A stretch of DNA of 64,000 nt. Origin: Actinomadura sp. J1-007 (GTDB lineage Bacteria; Actinomycetota; Actinomycetes; Streptosporangiales; Streptosporangiaceae). The translations under genes were made by a program, and so were the position numbers. The notes under the pieces were generated by a model, which was not told where the DNA came from, did not search any database, and saw nothing but the letters and a program-made list of their open reading frames with translations. This document shows positions 41,160-52,524 of the stretch, piece after piece (position 1 is the first letter of the stretch; every line of letters starts with the position of its first letter). Location: assembly GCF_009793335.1 (NCBI RefSeq), contig NZ_WING01000001.1, positions 1,674,001-1,738,000 of the forward strand, given 5' to 3'.

Positions 41160-42697
41160 ATGAGCGTGGCCGGGAACCGGCGCTGGTGGGGTCTGGGCGC
41201 GCTCGCGCTCGCCCTGCTGGCCCTCGGGTTCGACCTGACGATCCTGAACGTGGCGCTGACCACCATCTCCGAGGAGCTGCACGCCAGCACCAGCCAGCTC
41301 CAGTGGATCGTCGACTCGTACGCGCTGGTCTTCGCGGCGCTGCTGCTGCCCGCCGGGCTGCTCGGCGACCGGTTCGGCCGCAAGCGGATGCTGATCACCG
41401 GCCTGGCGATCTTCGGCGCCGCGTCGCTGCTCGGCGCGCTGGTGGACGGGCCCGGCCAGGTCATCGCCGCGCGCATGCTCATGGGGATCGGCGCGGCGAT
41501 CGTCACGCCGCTGTCGATGTCGATGCTCCCGGCGGTGTTCCCGCCCGAGGAGCGAACCCGCGCGGTCGCGATCTGGTCGGCGTCCATGGCGCTCGGGCTG
41601 CCGCTCGGCCCGCTCCTCGGCGGCTGGCTGCTGGAGCACTTCTGGTGGGGCTCGATCTTCCTGCTGAACGTCCCCGTCGTCCTCGTCGGCGCGATCGCGG
41701 TCGCGTTCCTGCTGCCGGAGACGCGCGACCCGTCGGCGCCCCGCGTGGACTGGCTCGGGTCGCTGCTGTCGATGGGCGGGATCACCGGCCTGGTGTACGG
41801 GGTGACCGAGGGCCCCTCGCACGGCTGGACCGACCCGGGCGTGCTCGGGGGATCGCGGGCGGCTGCGTCCTGCTCGCCGCGTTCGTCGCGTGGGAGCGGC
41901 GGATGGACGAGCCGATGGTGGACATGGCGCTGTTCCGCAACCGCTCGTTCGTCTGGGCGCTCGCGGCGGGCGTGCTCGGGACGCTGGTGATGGCCGGGAC
42001 GCTGTTCCTGATCCCGCAGTACCTGGAGGTCGTCCAGGGCAACAGCGTGTTCGGCAGCGGCCTGCGCTTGATCCCGATGCTGCTCGGGCTGATGGTCGGC
42101 GGCTTCGCCACCGACCGGCTCGCCGCCGCCGTCGGCCACAAGGCGATCACGCTCGCCGGGCTGCTCGTGCTCGCGGCGGGGCTCGGCGCCGGGGCGCTGT
42201 CGGGCTCGGGCGACTCCTACGCGTTCACCGGGACGTGGCTCGCGGTGATGGGCCTCGGCGTCGGGCTGAGCATGGTCCCCGCGATGGACACCGTCCTCGC
42301 CTCGCTGCCGGAGGAGCAGGCCGGACGCGGCTCCGGGCTCGCGCAGACGCTGCGGCAGACGGCGGGCGCGCTCGGCATCGCGGGCCTCGGCAGCCTGCTG
42401 TCGTCGATCTACCGCGACCGGATCGAGACCGGCGGCCTGCCGGGCCCGGCGGGCGACACCGCGCGCGACTCGCTCGGCCAGGCCGCGGCCGTCGCCGGGC
42501 GGCTCGGCGACGGCGCGCTGCTCGCGTCGGCGAAGGACGCCTACGTCGGCGGCATGAACGCCGCGCTGGCCGCCTGCTCGGCCGTGACGCTCGCGGTGGC
42601 GGTGCTGGTGTGGATCTTCCAGCCGCGCCGGAGGCCGGAGCGTGCGGGGCCCGGCGGCGATGCCCGAGAATCGGACCATGAGCACGTCGTCTCCTGA
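41160..42697 (+). CDS. DHA2-family (EmrB/QacA-like, 14-helix) MFS exporter (suspected frameshift)
   Basis: A drug:proton antiporter with 14 predicted helices. Motif A reads GLLGDRFGRKRML and the antiporter motif C region reads LGLPLGPLLGGWLLE. The early FDLTILNVALTTISEEL motif is typical of DHA2 pumps. The frame breaks at GGGGG 41847-41851, in a loop near the middle. One added G joins TDPGVLG to GIAGGCVLLAAFVAW and yields 512 residues. ATG 41160 lies just after GGAGGTAAC. The end overlaps the TetR gene by 20 bases, so the two form one operon. Confidence 0.9.
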
Positions 42698-43316
42698 ACA
42701 GCCCGCCCAACGCCTCCAGGACCGGCTGGCCCGGCTGCCGCTGCGGGAGCGCAAGAAGCTGAGGACCCGGCGGACGATCCAGGACCACGCCCTCCGGCTC
42801 TTCGTGGAGCAGGGGTACGACGCGACCACCGTCGAGCAGATCGCCGCCGCCGCGGAGATCTCGCCCAGCACGTTCTTCCGCTACTTCCCCACCAAGGAGG
42901 ACGTGGTCGTCACCGACGAGTACGACCCGATCATGGCGGAGGTGTTCCGCGCCCAGCCGTCCGGGATGTCGGCCGTCGAGGCGCTGCGGGCCACCATGCG
43001 CGAGGTCCTGCCGCAGATGTACGAGGCCGACCTGGAGGCGATCCAGATCCGGATGCGGCTGACCGCGACCGTGCCCGCGCTGCGCTCCCGCACGTTCATG
43101 TCGATGCGGGAGGGCACCCACGCCGTGCTCAAGGAGATCATCGCCGAGCGGACGGGCCGCGCGGAGGACGACCTGGACGTCGACACGTTCACGTGGGCGG
43201 CGGTCGGCGTCATGATGGCGGCGATGTACGCCTGGGTGGAGGGCAAGACCGACACGCCGCTGCCCGACCTGCTCGACCACAACCTCAGGTTCCTCGGCGA
43301 GGGCTGCCCCCTCTGA
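42678..43316 (+). CDS. TetR-family transcriptional regulator of the MFS operon
   Basis: A 212-residue repressor. The helix-turn-helix region is TIQDHALRLFVEQGYDATTV and AAEISPSTFFRYFPTKEDVV, matching the AcrR/TetR signature. The C-terminal domain is mostly helical and should bind a ligand exported by the pump. ATG 42678 lies inside the 3' end of the MFS gene, so translation is probably coupled. The likely binding site is the palindrome at 41118-41154. Confidence 0.92.
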   Translation: MSTSSPEQPAQRLQDRLARLPLRERKKLRTRRTIQDHALRLFVEQGYDATTVEQIAAAAEISPSTFFRYFPTKEDVVVTDEYDPIMAEVFRAQPSGMSAVEALRATMREVLPQMYEADLEAIQIRMRLTATVPALRSRTFMSMREGTHAVLKEIIAERTGRAEDDLDVDTFTWAAVGVMMAAMYAWVEGKTDTPLPDLLDHNLRFLGEGCPL

Positions 43317-43340
43317 CCCGGGGCGGCGCACCGCCCCGGG
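43317..43340. terminator. hairpin terminator after the MFS-TetR operon
   Basis: CCCGGGGCGG (43317-43326) and CCGCCCCGGG (43331-43340) form a 10-bp stem with a 4-base loop directly after the tetR stop. The leftward NlpC/P60 gene ends 14 bases further on. Confidence 0.8.
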
Positions 43341-43353
43341 ACCGGCCGGCGGG

Positions 43354-44541
43354 TCAGCCGGGGGTGCGGGCGGCGCGGCCGGGGCTGACGCGGACGGCGC
43401 CCTTGAGCGTGCCGGTGTAGACGTTCTGGACCTGGACGCGGGTGCCGGTGCGCGGCGCGGCGATCATCTTGCCCTTGCCGATGTAGAGCGTGATGTGCGA
43501 GATGTAGCCGGGCGCGGTCGGGTCGTTCGCGAAGATCAGCATGTCGCCGGGCTGGGCCTTGGAGTAGGGCACCACCCAGCCGGTGCGGGCCTGGTCGGCG
43601 GCGACGCGCGGCAGCCTGATCCCGGCCCGCGCGAACGCGTACTGCATGAGGCCCGAGCAGTCGTAGCCGCCCTCGGACTCGGACTCGCCGCCCCACACGT
43701 ACGGCCAGCCGATCCGCGAGTAGGCGGCGCGGATCACCGTGTCGACCTGCTGCGCGGTCATCACCTGGCCGCGCGAGGTCGGGACCTTGCCGCCGGCTCC
43801 CGCCTTCGGGTAGTCGATCTCGGGGTTGACCTCGACGGCCTTGGCGCGCTTCGGCAGCGCCTTGCGGACCGCCTTCAGGTACGCCTTGGTCCTGCCCTTC
43901 GGAACGCTGATCAGCATCGCGTTCGAGGTCGGCATCCCGAGCGACTGCGCGGCGGTGTGCGAGATGACCGCGTCGACGTCGCTGATGCCCATCGTCGCGT
44001 ACGCCCCGACGCGCAGCGGCGCCTGCCGGTCCTTGCCGCCGACCGGGACCTGGCTGCCGAGCTGCACGCCGCCGTCGCTGCCGAGCGTGAACGAGATCGC
44101 CGCGTCGCCGGCCGCCACGTTCCGCCAGAGCGCGTCGGACTGGGCGGTCGGCTTCGGGGTGTAGTTGCGGAACGTGGACGGCTCCACGCCGAGCAGCCCG
44201 ACCCGCTTGCCCGCGACCATGCCCTGCACCGCGTCGACGAGCTCGGCGCCCTTGACCCCGCGCATCCCGCGGATCTTGGCGACCGAGTCGGGCGGGAGGG
44301 TGGCCGGGGCGGCGACGAGGATGTGCGGCGTGAGCCGCTTGCCGAGCGGCGCGACCGCGGTCGGCGACAGGTTGCTCGCGCCGGAGGCGGCGACGAAGCG
44401 CGCCTTCTTGTCGGCGGCCTGGTCGCGGGGTGCCGGGTCGTTCGATCCGTGCGCCACCAGCACCGCCACGTTGGCGGCCAGGGTGGTCACCACCGAAACG
44501 CCGATGATCGTCGGTAGAACCCGGCGGTTCGGCTTGCGCAC
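43354..44541 (-). CDS. secreted NlpC/P60 peptidoglycan endopeptidase
   Basis: A 395-residue exported protein. An N-terminal membrane/signal segment (LPTIIGVSVVTTLAANVAVL) is followed by an extracytoplasmic region of about 240 residues without a named domain. The C-terminal NlpC/P60 domain (about 275-385) has the catalytic Cys in GYDCSGLMQYAF, His in ISHITLYIGKG and a third polar residue in IAAPRTGTRV. It probably cleaves peptide cross-links. GTG 44541 follows GAGGGAG. The middle part has an ABC-permease-periplasmic-domain look (SMLISVPKG-like strands), which would be unusual but cannot be confirmed. Confidence 0.9.
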   Translation of the reverse strand: MRKPNRRVLPTIIGVSVVTTLAANVAVLVAHGSNDPAPRDQAADKKARFVAASGASNLSPTAVAPLGKRLTPHILVAAPATLPPDSVAKIRGMRGVKGAELVDAVQGMVAGKRVGLLGVEPSTFRNYTPKPTAQSDALWRNVAAGDAAISFTLGSDGGVQLGSQVPVGGKDRQAPLRVGAYATMGISDVDAVISHTAAQSLGMPTSNAMLISVPKGRTKAYLKAVRKALPKRAKAVEVNPEIDYPKAGAGGKVPTSRGQVMTAQQVDTVIRAAYSRIGWPYVWGGESESEGGYDCSGLMQYAFARAGIRLPRVAADQARTGWVVPYSKAQPGDMLIFANDPTAPGYISHITLYIGKGKMIAAPRTGTRVQVQNVYTGTLKGAVRVSPGRAARTPG

Positions 44542-44731
44542 GGCAACACTCCCTCGTCAGTCGGCCAGGCCGGCTCCACGACTATGACCCAGAGACGCGA
44601 CCATCGTCCAGATACCCGACGCCTCAGCGGCCACGCTGGTTCACAGGGCCGTGTTGCGTCAGCCGTGCCTCTGCTACTCAGTGGTAACACCAACGACCCA
44701 TGAGATCAAGGTCACGTTGCCACAAAATGGA

Positions 44732-46722
<1,991 letters not shown>

Positions 46723-46753
46723 GCCTCCGATCCTGCCCGATCCCGGCGGGGTG

Positions 46754-48121
46754 TCACGGGGTGGGCGGGGTGAGGGTGTCGAGGGCGGCTTCGATGGCGC
46801 GGTGGAAGGTGGGGTAGGCGTAGATCATCTGGCGGAGGGTGTCGGTGGGGACCTCGGCGTGGACGGCGACCGCTAGGGCGCCGAGGACCTCGCCGCCGGC
46901 GGGTCCCGCGGCGGTGGCGCCGACGAGGACGCCCCACTCGGCGTCCTGGACGAGCTTGATGAAGCCGTGGTTGCCGACCTTGTGGATCCAGCCGCGGGTC
47001 GAGTCGGGGATCGAGGTGATGCCGGTGCGGACGGGCAGGTTCTGGTCGCGGGCCTGCGCCTCGGTGAGGCCGACCGAGCCGATCTCCGGGTCGGTGAACG
47101 TGACGCGGGGCACGGCGCGGTACGCGGCGGGCGGGCCCTCCTCGTTGAGGATGTCGCGGACGGCGATCGCGCTCTGGTACATCGACACGTGCGTGAACGC
47201 GCCCTTGCCCGTGACGTCGCCGATGGCCCAGACGCCGTCGCCCGCGCGGAGGCGGCCGTCGACCTCGATGGTCCTGGCGTTCTCGTCCAGCCCGGCGGCG
47301 GCGACGCCGAGGCCCTTCAGGTCGGTGCGGCGGCCGGTCGCGACGAGCAGGCGTTCGGCGGTGAAGCTCTCGGAGCCGGTGCGCAGGGTGAACGCGCCGT
47401 CGGCGTGGGAGACGGAGGTGACCTTGGCGTTGGTGCGGACCGTGATGCCCTCGCGTTCGAAGACCTTGGCGAGCAGTTCGCCGGCCTCGGGCTCCTCGGG
47501 GCCGACCAGGCGCGGGCCGGCCTCGACGACGGTGACCTCGCTGCCGAAGCGGGAGAAGACCTGGGCCATCTCGACGCCGACGACCCCGCCGCCGAGGACG
47601 GCCAGGGAGCGCGGCGCCTCGGTGGCCTGGACGGCCTCCCGGTTGGTCCAGTAGGGCGTCCCTTCGAGCCCGTCGATGGGCGGGACGGCGGGCGCGGTGC
47701 CGGTGTTGATCAGGATGCCCCGGGACGCGTTGAGGACGCGGTCGCCGACCGTGACCTGGCGCGGGCCGGTGATGCGGCCCCGGCCGCGGACGAGCGTCGC
47801 GCCGCGGGAGGTGAGGCGGTCGGCGGCGGCCTTGTCGTTCCAGGAGTCGGTGGCCTCGGTGCGGATGCGGGCGGCGACGGGCGCCCAGTCGGGCCGTACG
47901 GTCGCCTCGCCGGCCATGCCGGGGACGCGGCGGCCCTCGGCGAGGAGATCGGAGGCGCGCACCATCATCTTGGTCGGAACGCACGCGTAGTACGGGCATT
48001 CGCCGCCGACGAGCCGTTCCTCCACGGCGGCCACCTTCAGGCCCGCCTCGGCGAGCCGGCCCGCGGCCTCCTCGCCGCCGGGGCCGAGTCCGATCACGAC
48101 GACGTCCACGTCTTCAGCCAT
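46754..48121 (-). CDS. flavin-dependent pyridine nucleotide-disulfide oxidoreductase
   Basis: A 455-residue enzyme of the dihydrolipoamide dehydrogenase/mercuric reductase group. The FAD-binding motif [20 protein letters not shown] is at the N-terminus and the redox-active pair lies in [13 protein letters not shown] (C-X4-C). The NAD(P)-binding motif is [17 protein letters not shown]. The C-terminal dimer domain has [10 protein letters not shown] in place of the usual His-Pro-Thr...Glu segment, so the catalytic His-Glu pair is kept. The Pro-Tyr-Tyr-Ala linker between the cysteines is unusual compared with LNVG. The substrate is unknown and might be a mycothiol- or quinone-type molecule. Confidence 0.9.
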   Translation of the reverse strand: MAEDVDVVVIGLGPGGEEAAGRLAEAGLKVAAVEERLVGGECPYYACVPTKMMVRASDLLAEGRRVPGMAGEATVRPDWAPVAARIRTEATDSWNDKAAADRLTSRGATLVRGRGRITGPRQVTVGDRVLNASRGILINTGTAPAVPPIDGLEGTPYWTNREAVQATEAPRSLAVLGGGVVGVEMAQVFSRFGSEVTVVEAGPRLVGPEEPEAGELLAKVFEREGITVRTNAKVTSVSHADGAFTLRTGSESFTAERLLVATGRRTDLKGLGVAAAGLDENARTIEVDGRLRAGDGVWAIGDVTGKGAFTHVSMYQSAIAVRDILNEEGPPAAYRAVPRVTFTDPEIGSVGLTEAQARDQNLPVRTGITSIPDSTRGWIHKVGNHGFIKLVQDAEWGVLVGATAAGPAGGEVLGALAVAVHAEVPTDTLRQMIYAYPTFHRAIEAALDTLTPPTP

Positions 48122-48188
48122 GGCCGGATTGTGCCCAGTACGGGATCATGTCTCACCGGGACGCGCGGCAAATACCGCCCAAGAGCGG

Positions 48189-49123
48189 TCAGCCCCGGCG
48201 GCGCGCGGGCATCTCGATGCGGTCGAGGTCGTGGACGAGCACGATGTCCCCCGAGAACGCGTCGGCCGCCTGCTCGACGAAGCGGTGCTCGTCCTCTTCC
48301 CGGTAGCGCTCGGAGAAGTGCGTCAGGACGAGCCGCCGCACGCCGCCGTCCGCCGCGACGCGTCCTGCCTGCCCGGCCGTCAGGTGCCCGTACTCCTCGG
48401 CGAGCGCCGCGTCCTCGTCCAGGAACGTCGATTCGATGACCAGCATGTCGGCGCCGTCCGCCAGCTCGCGGACGCCGTCGCAGAGCCGCGTGTCCATCAC
48501 GAACGCGAACTTCTGCCCCGGCCGCCGCACGCTGCACTCCTCCAGCGTGACCGTCCGCCCGTCGGGGCGGTCACCGCGCCGTCCGCCTGGAGCCGTCCGA
48601 CCAGCGGGCCCCGGACGCCGCGCGCGTCGAGTTCGGCGGGCAGCATCGTCACCCCGTCAGGTTCTTCGAGGCGGTAGCCGTACGCCTCGACGGGGTGCGA
48701 GAGCCTGCGCGCCGTCAGGGTGAACGGCGCGCCGCCCGTGTCGAGGTCCGCGCGCTCGCCGGAGACGGGCCGGGCGCGGATCACGTCGGTGTCGCGGAAC
48801 ACCGCCGCGTGCCGGAGCCGTTCCCAGTACTCCGCGCCGCTCGCGGGGAACGCCGCGTCCACCCGGTGGGAGACGCCGTCGCGCGCGATGCGCTGGACGA
48901 CGCCGGGCACGCCGAGGCAGTGGTCGCCGTGGAAGTGCGTGACGCAGAGCCACGTCAGGTCGTGCGCCGAGACGCCCGCGCGGACCATCTGCCGCTGCGT
49001 CCCCTCCCCGGGGTCGAACAGCAGGCCCTGCCCGTCCCAGCGCAGCAGGTAGCCGTTGTGGTTGCGGGCCTTGGTCGGCACCGCGCTGGCGGAGCCGAGG
49101 ACGACGAGATCGCGCACCGACAT
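48189..49123 (-). CDS. rnz: ribonuclease Z (suspected frameshift)
   Basis: Metallo-beta-lactamase-fold endonuclease that trims the 3' end of tRNA precursors. The zinc motif [13 protein letters not shown] and the N-terminal [13 protein letters not shown] are typical, followed by [15 protein letters not shown]. The frame breaks at GGGG 48564-48567. One added base joins ADGAVTAP to [16 protein letters not shown] and the C-terminal half, which contains [16 protein letters not shown] and LTHFSERY. The repaired length of 311 residues is normal for RNase Z. ATG 49123 is the start. Confidence 0.9.
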
Positions 49124-49234
49124 CCCGCCATGATCCCGCGAACGCGCCCCGTCCCGCCGCCGCCGGGCCCGCCCGTGGACCGAACGCTATTCTGATCCCG
49201 GGCGCGACCAAGCGGACCGAGCGAAGGAGAGCCC

Positions 49235-49711
49235 GTGGCGGGCAGCAAGCGAGACAAGATCAAGATGTCGCCGGACGAGGTCGCCGCGTACCTCGCGGAC
49301 AACTTCAAGGTCCAGGTCGCCACCCTCGGCAAGGACGGCGGGCCGCACCTGGTCACGATGTTCTACGCGCTGCTGGACGGCAAGATCGCCTTCACCACGT
49401 ACAAGTCCTCGCAGAAGGTCCTGAACCTGCGCCGCGACCCGACGATGACGTGCCTGGTCGAGGACGGCGTCGAGTACGCCGAACTGCGCGGCGTCGCCCT
49501 CTACGGCCGCGGCCTGGTCATCGAGGACCCCGCCGAGCGGTCGAAGGTCGGCCTGGTCGTCGGCTCCCGCATGGCCGGACTGCCCGTCCCGAAGATCGGC
49601 GAGCCGATCGACCCCGTGGTCGCCGAGGGCATCGAGCAGGCCCTGGCCAAGCGCGTCCTGATCGTCATGGAGCCCGACCGCGTGGTCAGCTGGGACCACC
49701 GCAAGGTCTGA
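49235..49711 (+). CDS. PPOX-class (F420/FMN-dependent) oxidoreductase
   Basis: A 158-residue split-barrel flavin- or deazaflavin-binding protein. Typical elements are VATLGKDGGPHLVTMFYAL, IAFTTYKSSQKVLNLRRDP and the acidic end MEPDRVVSWDHRKV. Such PPOX/TIGR03618-like proteins in actinobacteria use F420H2 or FMN to reduce unknown substrates. GTG 49235 has AAGGAG eight bases upstream. Its stop is three bases from the stop of the convergent TPR gene. Confidence 0.9.
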   Translation: MAGSKRDKIKMSPDEVAAYLADNFKVQVATLGKDGGPHLVTMFYALLDGKIAFTTYKSSQKVLNLRRDPTMTCLVEDGVEYAELRGVALYGRGLVIEDPAERSKVGLVVGSRMAGLPVPKIGEPIDPVVAEGIEQALAKRVLIVMEPDRVVSWDHRKV

Positions 49712-49714
49712 GCC

Positions 49715-50656
49715 TCAGCCCCGGCCGCCCAGCGCCTCGGCCTTGGCGCGGGCGGCGCGTTCGGCGTCACGATCATCGCGGTCCCGCGCCGCGTCGGCGA
49801 GGTGGTTCCACAGCTCCGCCTGCCGCGACACGGCGTCCTGCCCGCGCATGATGTCCATGGCCTGCCCGAAGAAGTCGATCGCCGTCTCGGGACGCCCCGT
49901 CCTGAGGTACGCCTCGCCGAGACTCGTCAGGACCCGGCCCCGGTTGTAGGGGTCGGGCCGGTCGAGCGCCAGGAACTCGTTCGGCAACGGCTGGAGCAGC
50001 CCGATCGCCCGCTCGTGATCGCCCGACCCGCAGACCGCGCGCCCCAACGCGTGCCGTACCAGCAGGACCGCGCGGGCGTCGCCGCCTTCCTCGGCCAGCG
50101 CGACCGCGGCCTCCAGCGCCTCAACGGCCTCCCGCCAACGTCCCCGGCGGGCCAGGACCAGCCCCAACGCCTCGTTCGCGGCGGCCTCGCCCGCCTTGTG
50201 GCGCGCGTCGCGCGCGATGTCGCGCGCCGTCCGGACCTCCCGTTCAGCGTCCTCGTCACGCCCGAGATCAAGGAGCGCTTGCCCGGCTCGGACACGCATA
50301 TGACACTCGGCGCGCCGGTCGCCACTGCGCGCAGCATCGTCGGCCGCCGCGAGATACCAATCCAGAACGCGCCGCAACGCCGCGTCCCGTTCCTCTGGGG
50401 ACTCCTCAGCCTCCACCCGTTCCCGCGCCCGATCACGCAGCGCGTCGTCCAAGCGGAACCGTTCGCCGTCCTTGACGATGAGGGTGCGATCGTCCAGAGC
50501 CCCCAGCGCCTCCCGTACGGCGTCCTCGGACGCGCCCGCGAGAGCCGCGGCGGCACCGACCTCGAACGATCCCTCAGGGAGCAGGCCGAGCAGCCGGAAC
50601 AACCGCGCGACGTCTACCGAAAGGCCCTGGTAGGCGTCCTGGAAGTTGGCGCACAC
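49715..50656 (-). CDS. TPR protein resembling the C-terminal part of STAND/AfsR-type regulators
   Basis: A 313-residue all-helical protein. The first 100 residues (LSVDVARLFRLLGLLPEGSF, then ALAGASEDAVREALGALDD) look like the winged-helix module that follows the NB-ARC domain in AfsR/STAND proteins. The remainder forms tetratricopeptide-like helix pairs, such as GEAYLRTGRPETAIDFFGQA. No NB-ARC ATPase or DNA-binding domain precedes it in this frame, so it is either a free-standing adaptor or the remnant of a larger gene. GTG 50656 has a strong GGGGAGGA site; a TTG at 50689 is possible but has no such site. It lies next to the HATPase/XRE/DUF397 group. Confidence 0.8.
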   Translation of the reverse strand: MCANFQDAYQGLSVDVARLFRLLGLLPEGSFEVGAAAALAGASEDAVREALGALDDRTLIVKDGERFRLDDALRDRARERVEAEESPEERDAALRRVLDWYLAAADDAARSGDRRAECHMRVRAGQALLDLGRDEDAEREVRTARDIARDARHKAGEAAANEALGLVLARRGRWREAVEALEAAVALAEEGGDARAVLLVRHALGRAVCGSGDHERAIGLLQPLPNEFLALDRPDPYNRGRVLTSLGEAYLRTGRPETAIDFFGQAMDIMRGQDAVSRQAELWNHLADAARDRDDRDAERAARAKAEALGGRG

Positions 50657-50708
50657 GCTGGAGTCCTCCCCGGCCCCGAGAAGATCCAACCCGCGCCCCG
50701 TACCGCCC

Positions 50709-51176
50709 TCACCTCAAGAAGAACGCGGTGACCGTACGACTACGCGCATCCCCATGCCATCGCCACCAGGTCGCGTACGCATCCACCGTCAGAAGCCCAC
50801 GCCCTCCCTCCGCGAAGGCGTCGAGCGTCTCCCCCGCCGTCCGGAGAACGGGCTCGTTCGGCCCGCCCTGGTCGATGACCGCGACGGCGACGCCCCGCCT
50901 CCACCGCCGGACCTCTGTGACCACCAGGCCACCCGGCCGGGCGCTGCGGGTGTGCCGGATCGCGTTGGACAGCAACTCCGACAGCACGAGGAGGATGTCC
51001 CCTTCCAGCGGATGCCCGGCCAGAAGCGGCCGCGAGATCTCACGCACCTGAGCCACCTGGTCCGGCCGCCCGGGAAACCCCCACCTCCAGCACATCACCG
51101 GCAGGAAATCACCGCAGGCCAGCCGGTCCGCCACCGCCGCCCCGCCCGCTCGCCGGTCCTCCACAGGTCCCGCCAT
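50709..51176 (-). CDS. HATPase_c ATP-binding protein (anti-sigma-factor-kinase-like)
   Basis: A 155-residue GHKL ATPase of the RsbW-like type common in Streptomyces and relatives. The N box reads LSELLSNAIRHTRSA and the later box GRGLLTVDAYATWWRW. It has no sensor or membrane part and should be a soluble kinase or ATP-binding partner. ATG 51176 follows GGAGGTGG. It is divergent from the XRE regulator gene with 150 bases between. Gene trios of HATPase, XRE-DUF5753 and DUF397 recur in actinobacteria around the developmental regulator WhiJ, so a function with that pair is likely. Confidence 0.88.
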   Translation of the reverse strand: MAGPVEDRRAGGAAVADRLACGDFLPVMCWRWGFPGRPDQVAQVREISRPLLAGHPLEGDILLVLSELLSNAIRHTRSARPGGLVVTEVRRWRRGVAVAVIDQGGPNEPVLRTAGETLDAFAEGGRGLLTVDAYATWWRWHGDARSRTVTAFFLR

Positions 51177-51326
51177 GGCTCGCCACCTCCGGTCGCCGTT
51201 CCACCACCACCCGCACGCTCTTGGTGGCATCGTGTGAGCACAGAATTACGCACCGCAGCGCGATTCGCAATGGTGCGATACGCATTAGTGCCAAGATTCT
51301 TTTGTCGGATGGTGAGAGGAGAAGAG

Positions 51327-52181
51327 ATGATCGAGGTGCCCACGGTCCGGCGTCGCCTGCTCGGCGCGGAGCTACGCCGCTTGCGGGACAAGGCGGGACT
51401 GACGCTGGAGGACGCCGCGAGGATCCTCGAATGCGACCGATCCAAGATCAGTCGTATTGAGACCGGACATCGGGGCATGCGCCCGAAGGAGCTCCGCGAG
51501 TTGCTCTCCGAGTACGGAGTGGACGAGGCCAGGCGCCATGCCCTCGCGGAACTCGCACGCCAGGCCAACAAGCGGGGCTGGTGGCAGGACTATGAAGACA
51601 TCCTCGCGGAGCCCTACCAGGACTTCATCAGTCTGGAGGCGAGCGCGGCGTCGATCTGGGCGTACGAGGCGCAACTGATCCCAGGTCTCCTCCAGACCGA
51701 GCGTTACTCGGCGGCGATCGCCGAAGCTAGCCTGGTCAAGGAGTCCAAAGAGCAGCGGGAGAGGTTCGTCGCGGTACGGATGGCCCGCCAGCGGGTGCTC
51801 AACCAAGGGGAACCATCGCTCGCCTTTTGGGCCATCCTCGGGGAGGCGGCGCTTCGTCAGAGGGTCGGTGGAATAGACGTGATGCGCGAGCAACTACACC
51901 GCCTCGTCGAACTCAGCTCCGATCTGCCGAACGTCAACCTCCAGGTGCTCCCGTTCGACGTGGGCGCGCACGCGGCCAACGCGGGCACGTTCGTGCTCCT
52001 GACCTTCCCCGAGCCCACGGATCTCGGAATCGTCTACCTGGACAGCCTCACAGGCGGCATGTACCTGGAGGAGCCGAGGGACGTCAACAGGCATAGGCTG
52101 GTCTACGAACACCTGCGCGCCTCGGCGCTCCCTACTCAAGCCTCGATCAAACTGATCGAGAAGGTGGCAAGAGAACTGTGA
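51327..52181 (+). CDS. XRE-family regulator with DUF5753 C-terminal domain (WhiJ-like)
   Basis: A 284-residue regulator. The N-terminal helix-turn-helix spans about residues 10-65 (LGAELRRLRDKAGLTLEDAA, RILECDRSKISRIETGHRGM). The DUF5753 domain contains WAYEAQLIPGLLQTERYSAA and ends with VYLDSLTGGMYLEEP. ATG 51327 has GAGAGGAG just upstream; ATG 51309 is less likely. The stop overlaps the DUF397 start (GTGA). In Streptomyces, members such as WhiJ act with DUF397 partners to hold back development. Base composition here is slightly less GC-rich than in the neighbours. Confidence 0.92.
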   Translation: MIEVPTVRRRLLGAELRRLRDKAGLTLEDAARILECDRSKISRIETGHRGMRPKELRELLSEYGVDEARRHALAELARQANKRGWWQDYEDILAEPYQDFISLEASAASIWAYEAQLIPGLLQTERYSAAIAEASLVKESKEQRERFVAVRMARQRVLNQGEPSLAFWAILGEAALRQRVGGIDVMREQLHRLVELSSDLPNVNLQVLPFDVGAHAANAGTFVLLTFPEPTDLGIVYLDSLTGGMYLEEPRDVNRHRLVYEHLRASALPTQASIKLIEKVAREL

Positions 52182-52393
52182 AGAGCACGCCCCCCTTTGA
52201 TACCGACGAGCACTGTTGGCGCAAGCCACGGCAAAGCAGCAGCGAGGGAAATTGCGTTGAAGTCGCGGATCTTGGCGGCGGTGTCGCCGTCCGCGACTCC
52301 AAGAACCCGGACGGCCCGATGCTCACGATCACGCCGGGTGGCTGGCGGACGCTCGCCGACCGCGTTAAGCGGGGAGCGTACGACCTCGCTTGA
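52178..52393 (+). CDS. DUF397 protein, partner of the XRE regulator
   Basis: A 71-residue protein with the DUF397 pattern: WRKPRQSSSEGNCVEVADLG, then VAVRDSKNPDGPMLTITPGG and W. It starts at GTG 52178, overlapping the upstream stop as GTGA, so it is translated with the XRE gene. DUF397 proteins are small beta-rich partners that counteract or modulate the XRE repressor. Two strong hairpins follow the gene. Confidence 0.92.
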   Translation: MKSTPPFDTDEHCWRKPRQSSSEGNCVEVADLGGGVAVRDSKNPDGPMLTITPGGWRTLADRVKRGAYDLA

Positions 52394-52434
52394 GCGCGGG
52401 TGAACTGAATCGGTTTTGAGCCGCTGGGTGCCTG

Positions 52435-52474
52435 TGGGCTCTGCCGTGAGCATTGTCGCCGGTGGCAGAGCCCA
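52435..52474. terminator. hairpin with 11-bp stem after the DUF397 gene
   Basis: TGGGCTCTGCC (52435-52445) pairs perfectly with GGCAGAGCCCA (52464-52474), leaving an 18-base loop. It begins 41 bases beyond the DUF397 stop. Confidence 0.75.
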
Positions 52475-52483
52475 TAACGCGAC

Positions 52484-52510
52484 GATCTCCCGCCGGAGGG
52501 GCGGGAGATC
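52484..52510. terminator. second hairpin terminator, bidirectional
   Basis: GATCTCCCGCC (52484-52494) pairs perfectly with GGCGGGAGATC (52500-52510) with a 5-base loop. It lies between the convergent DUF397 and small membrane protein genes and probably stops transcription from both. Confidence 0.85.
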
Positions 52511-52524
52511 ATGGGGACGCGGGG

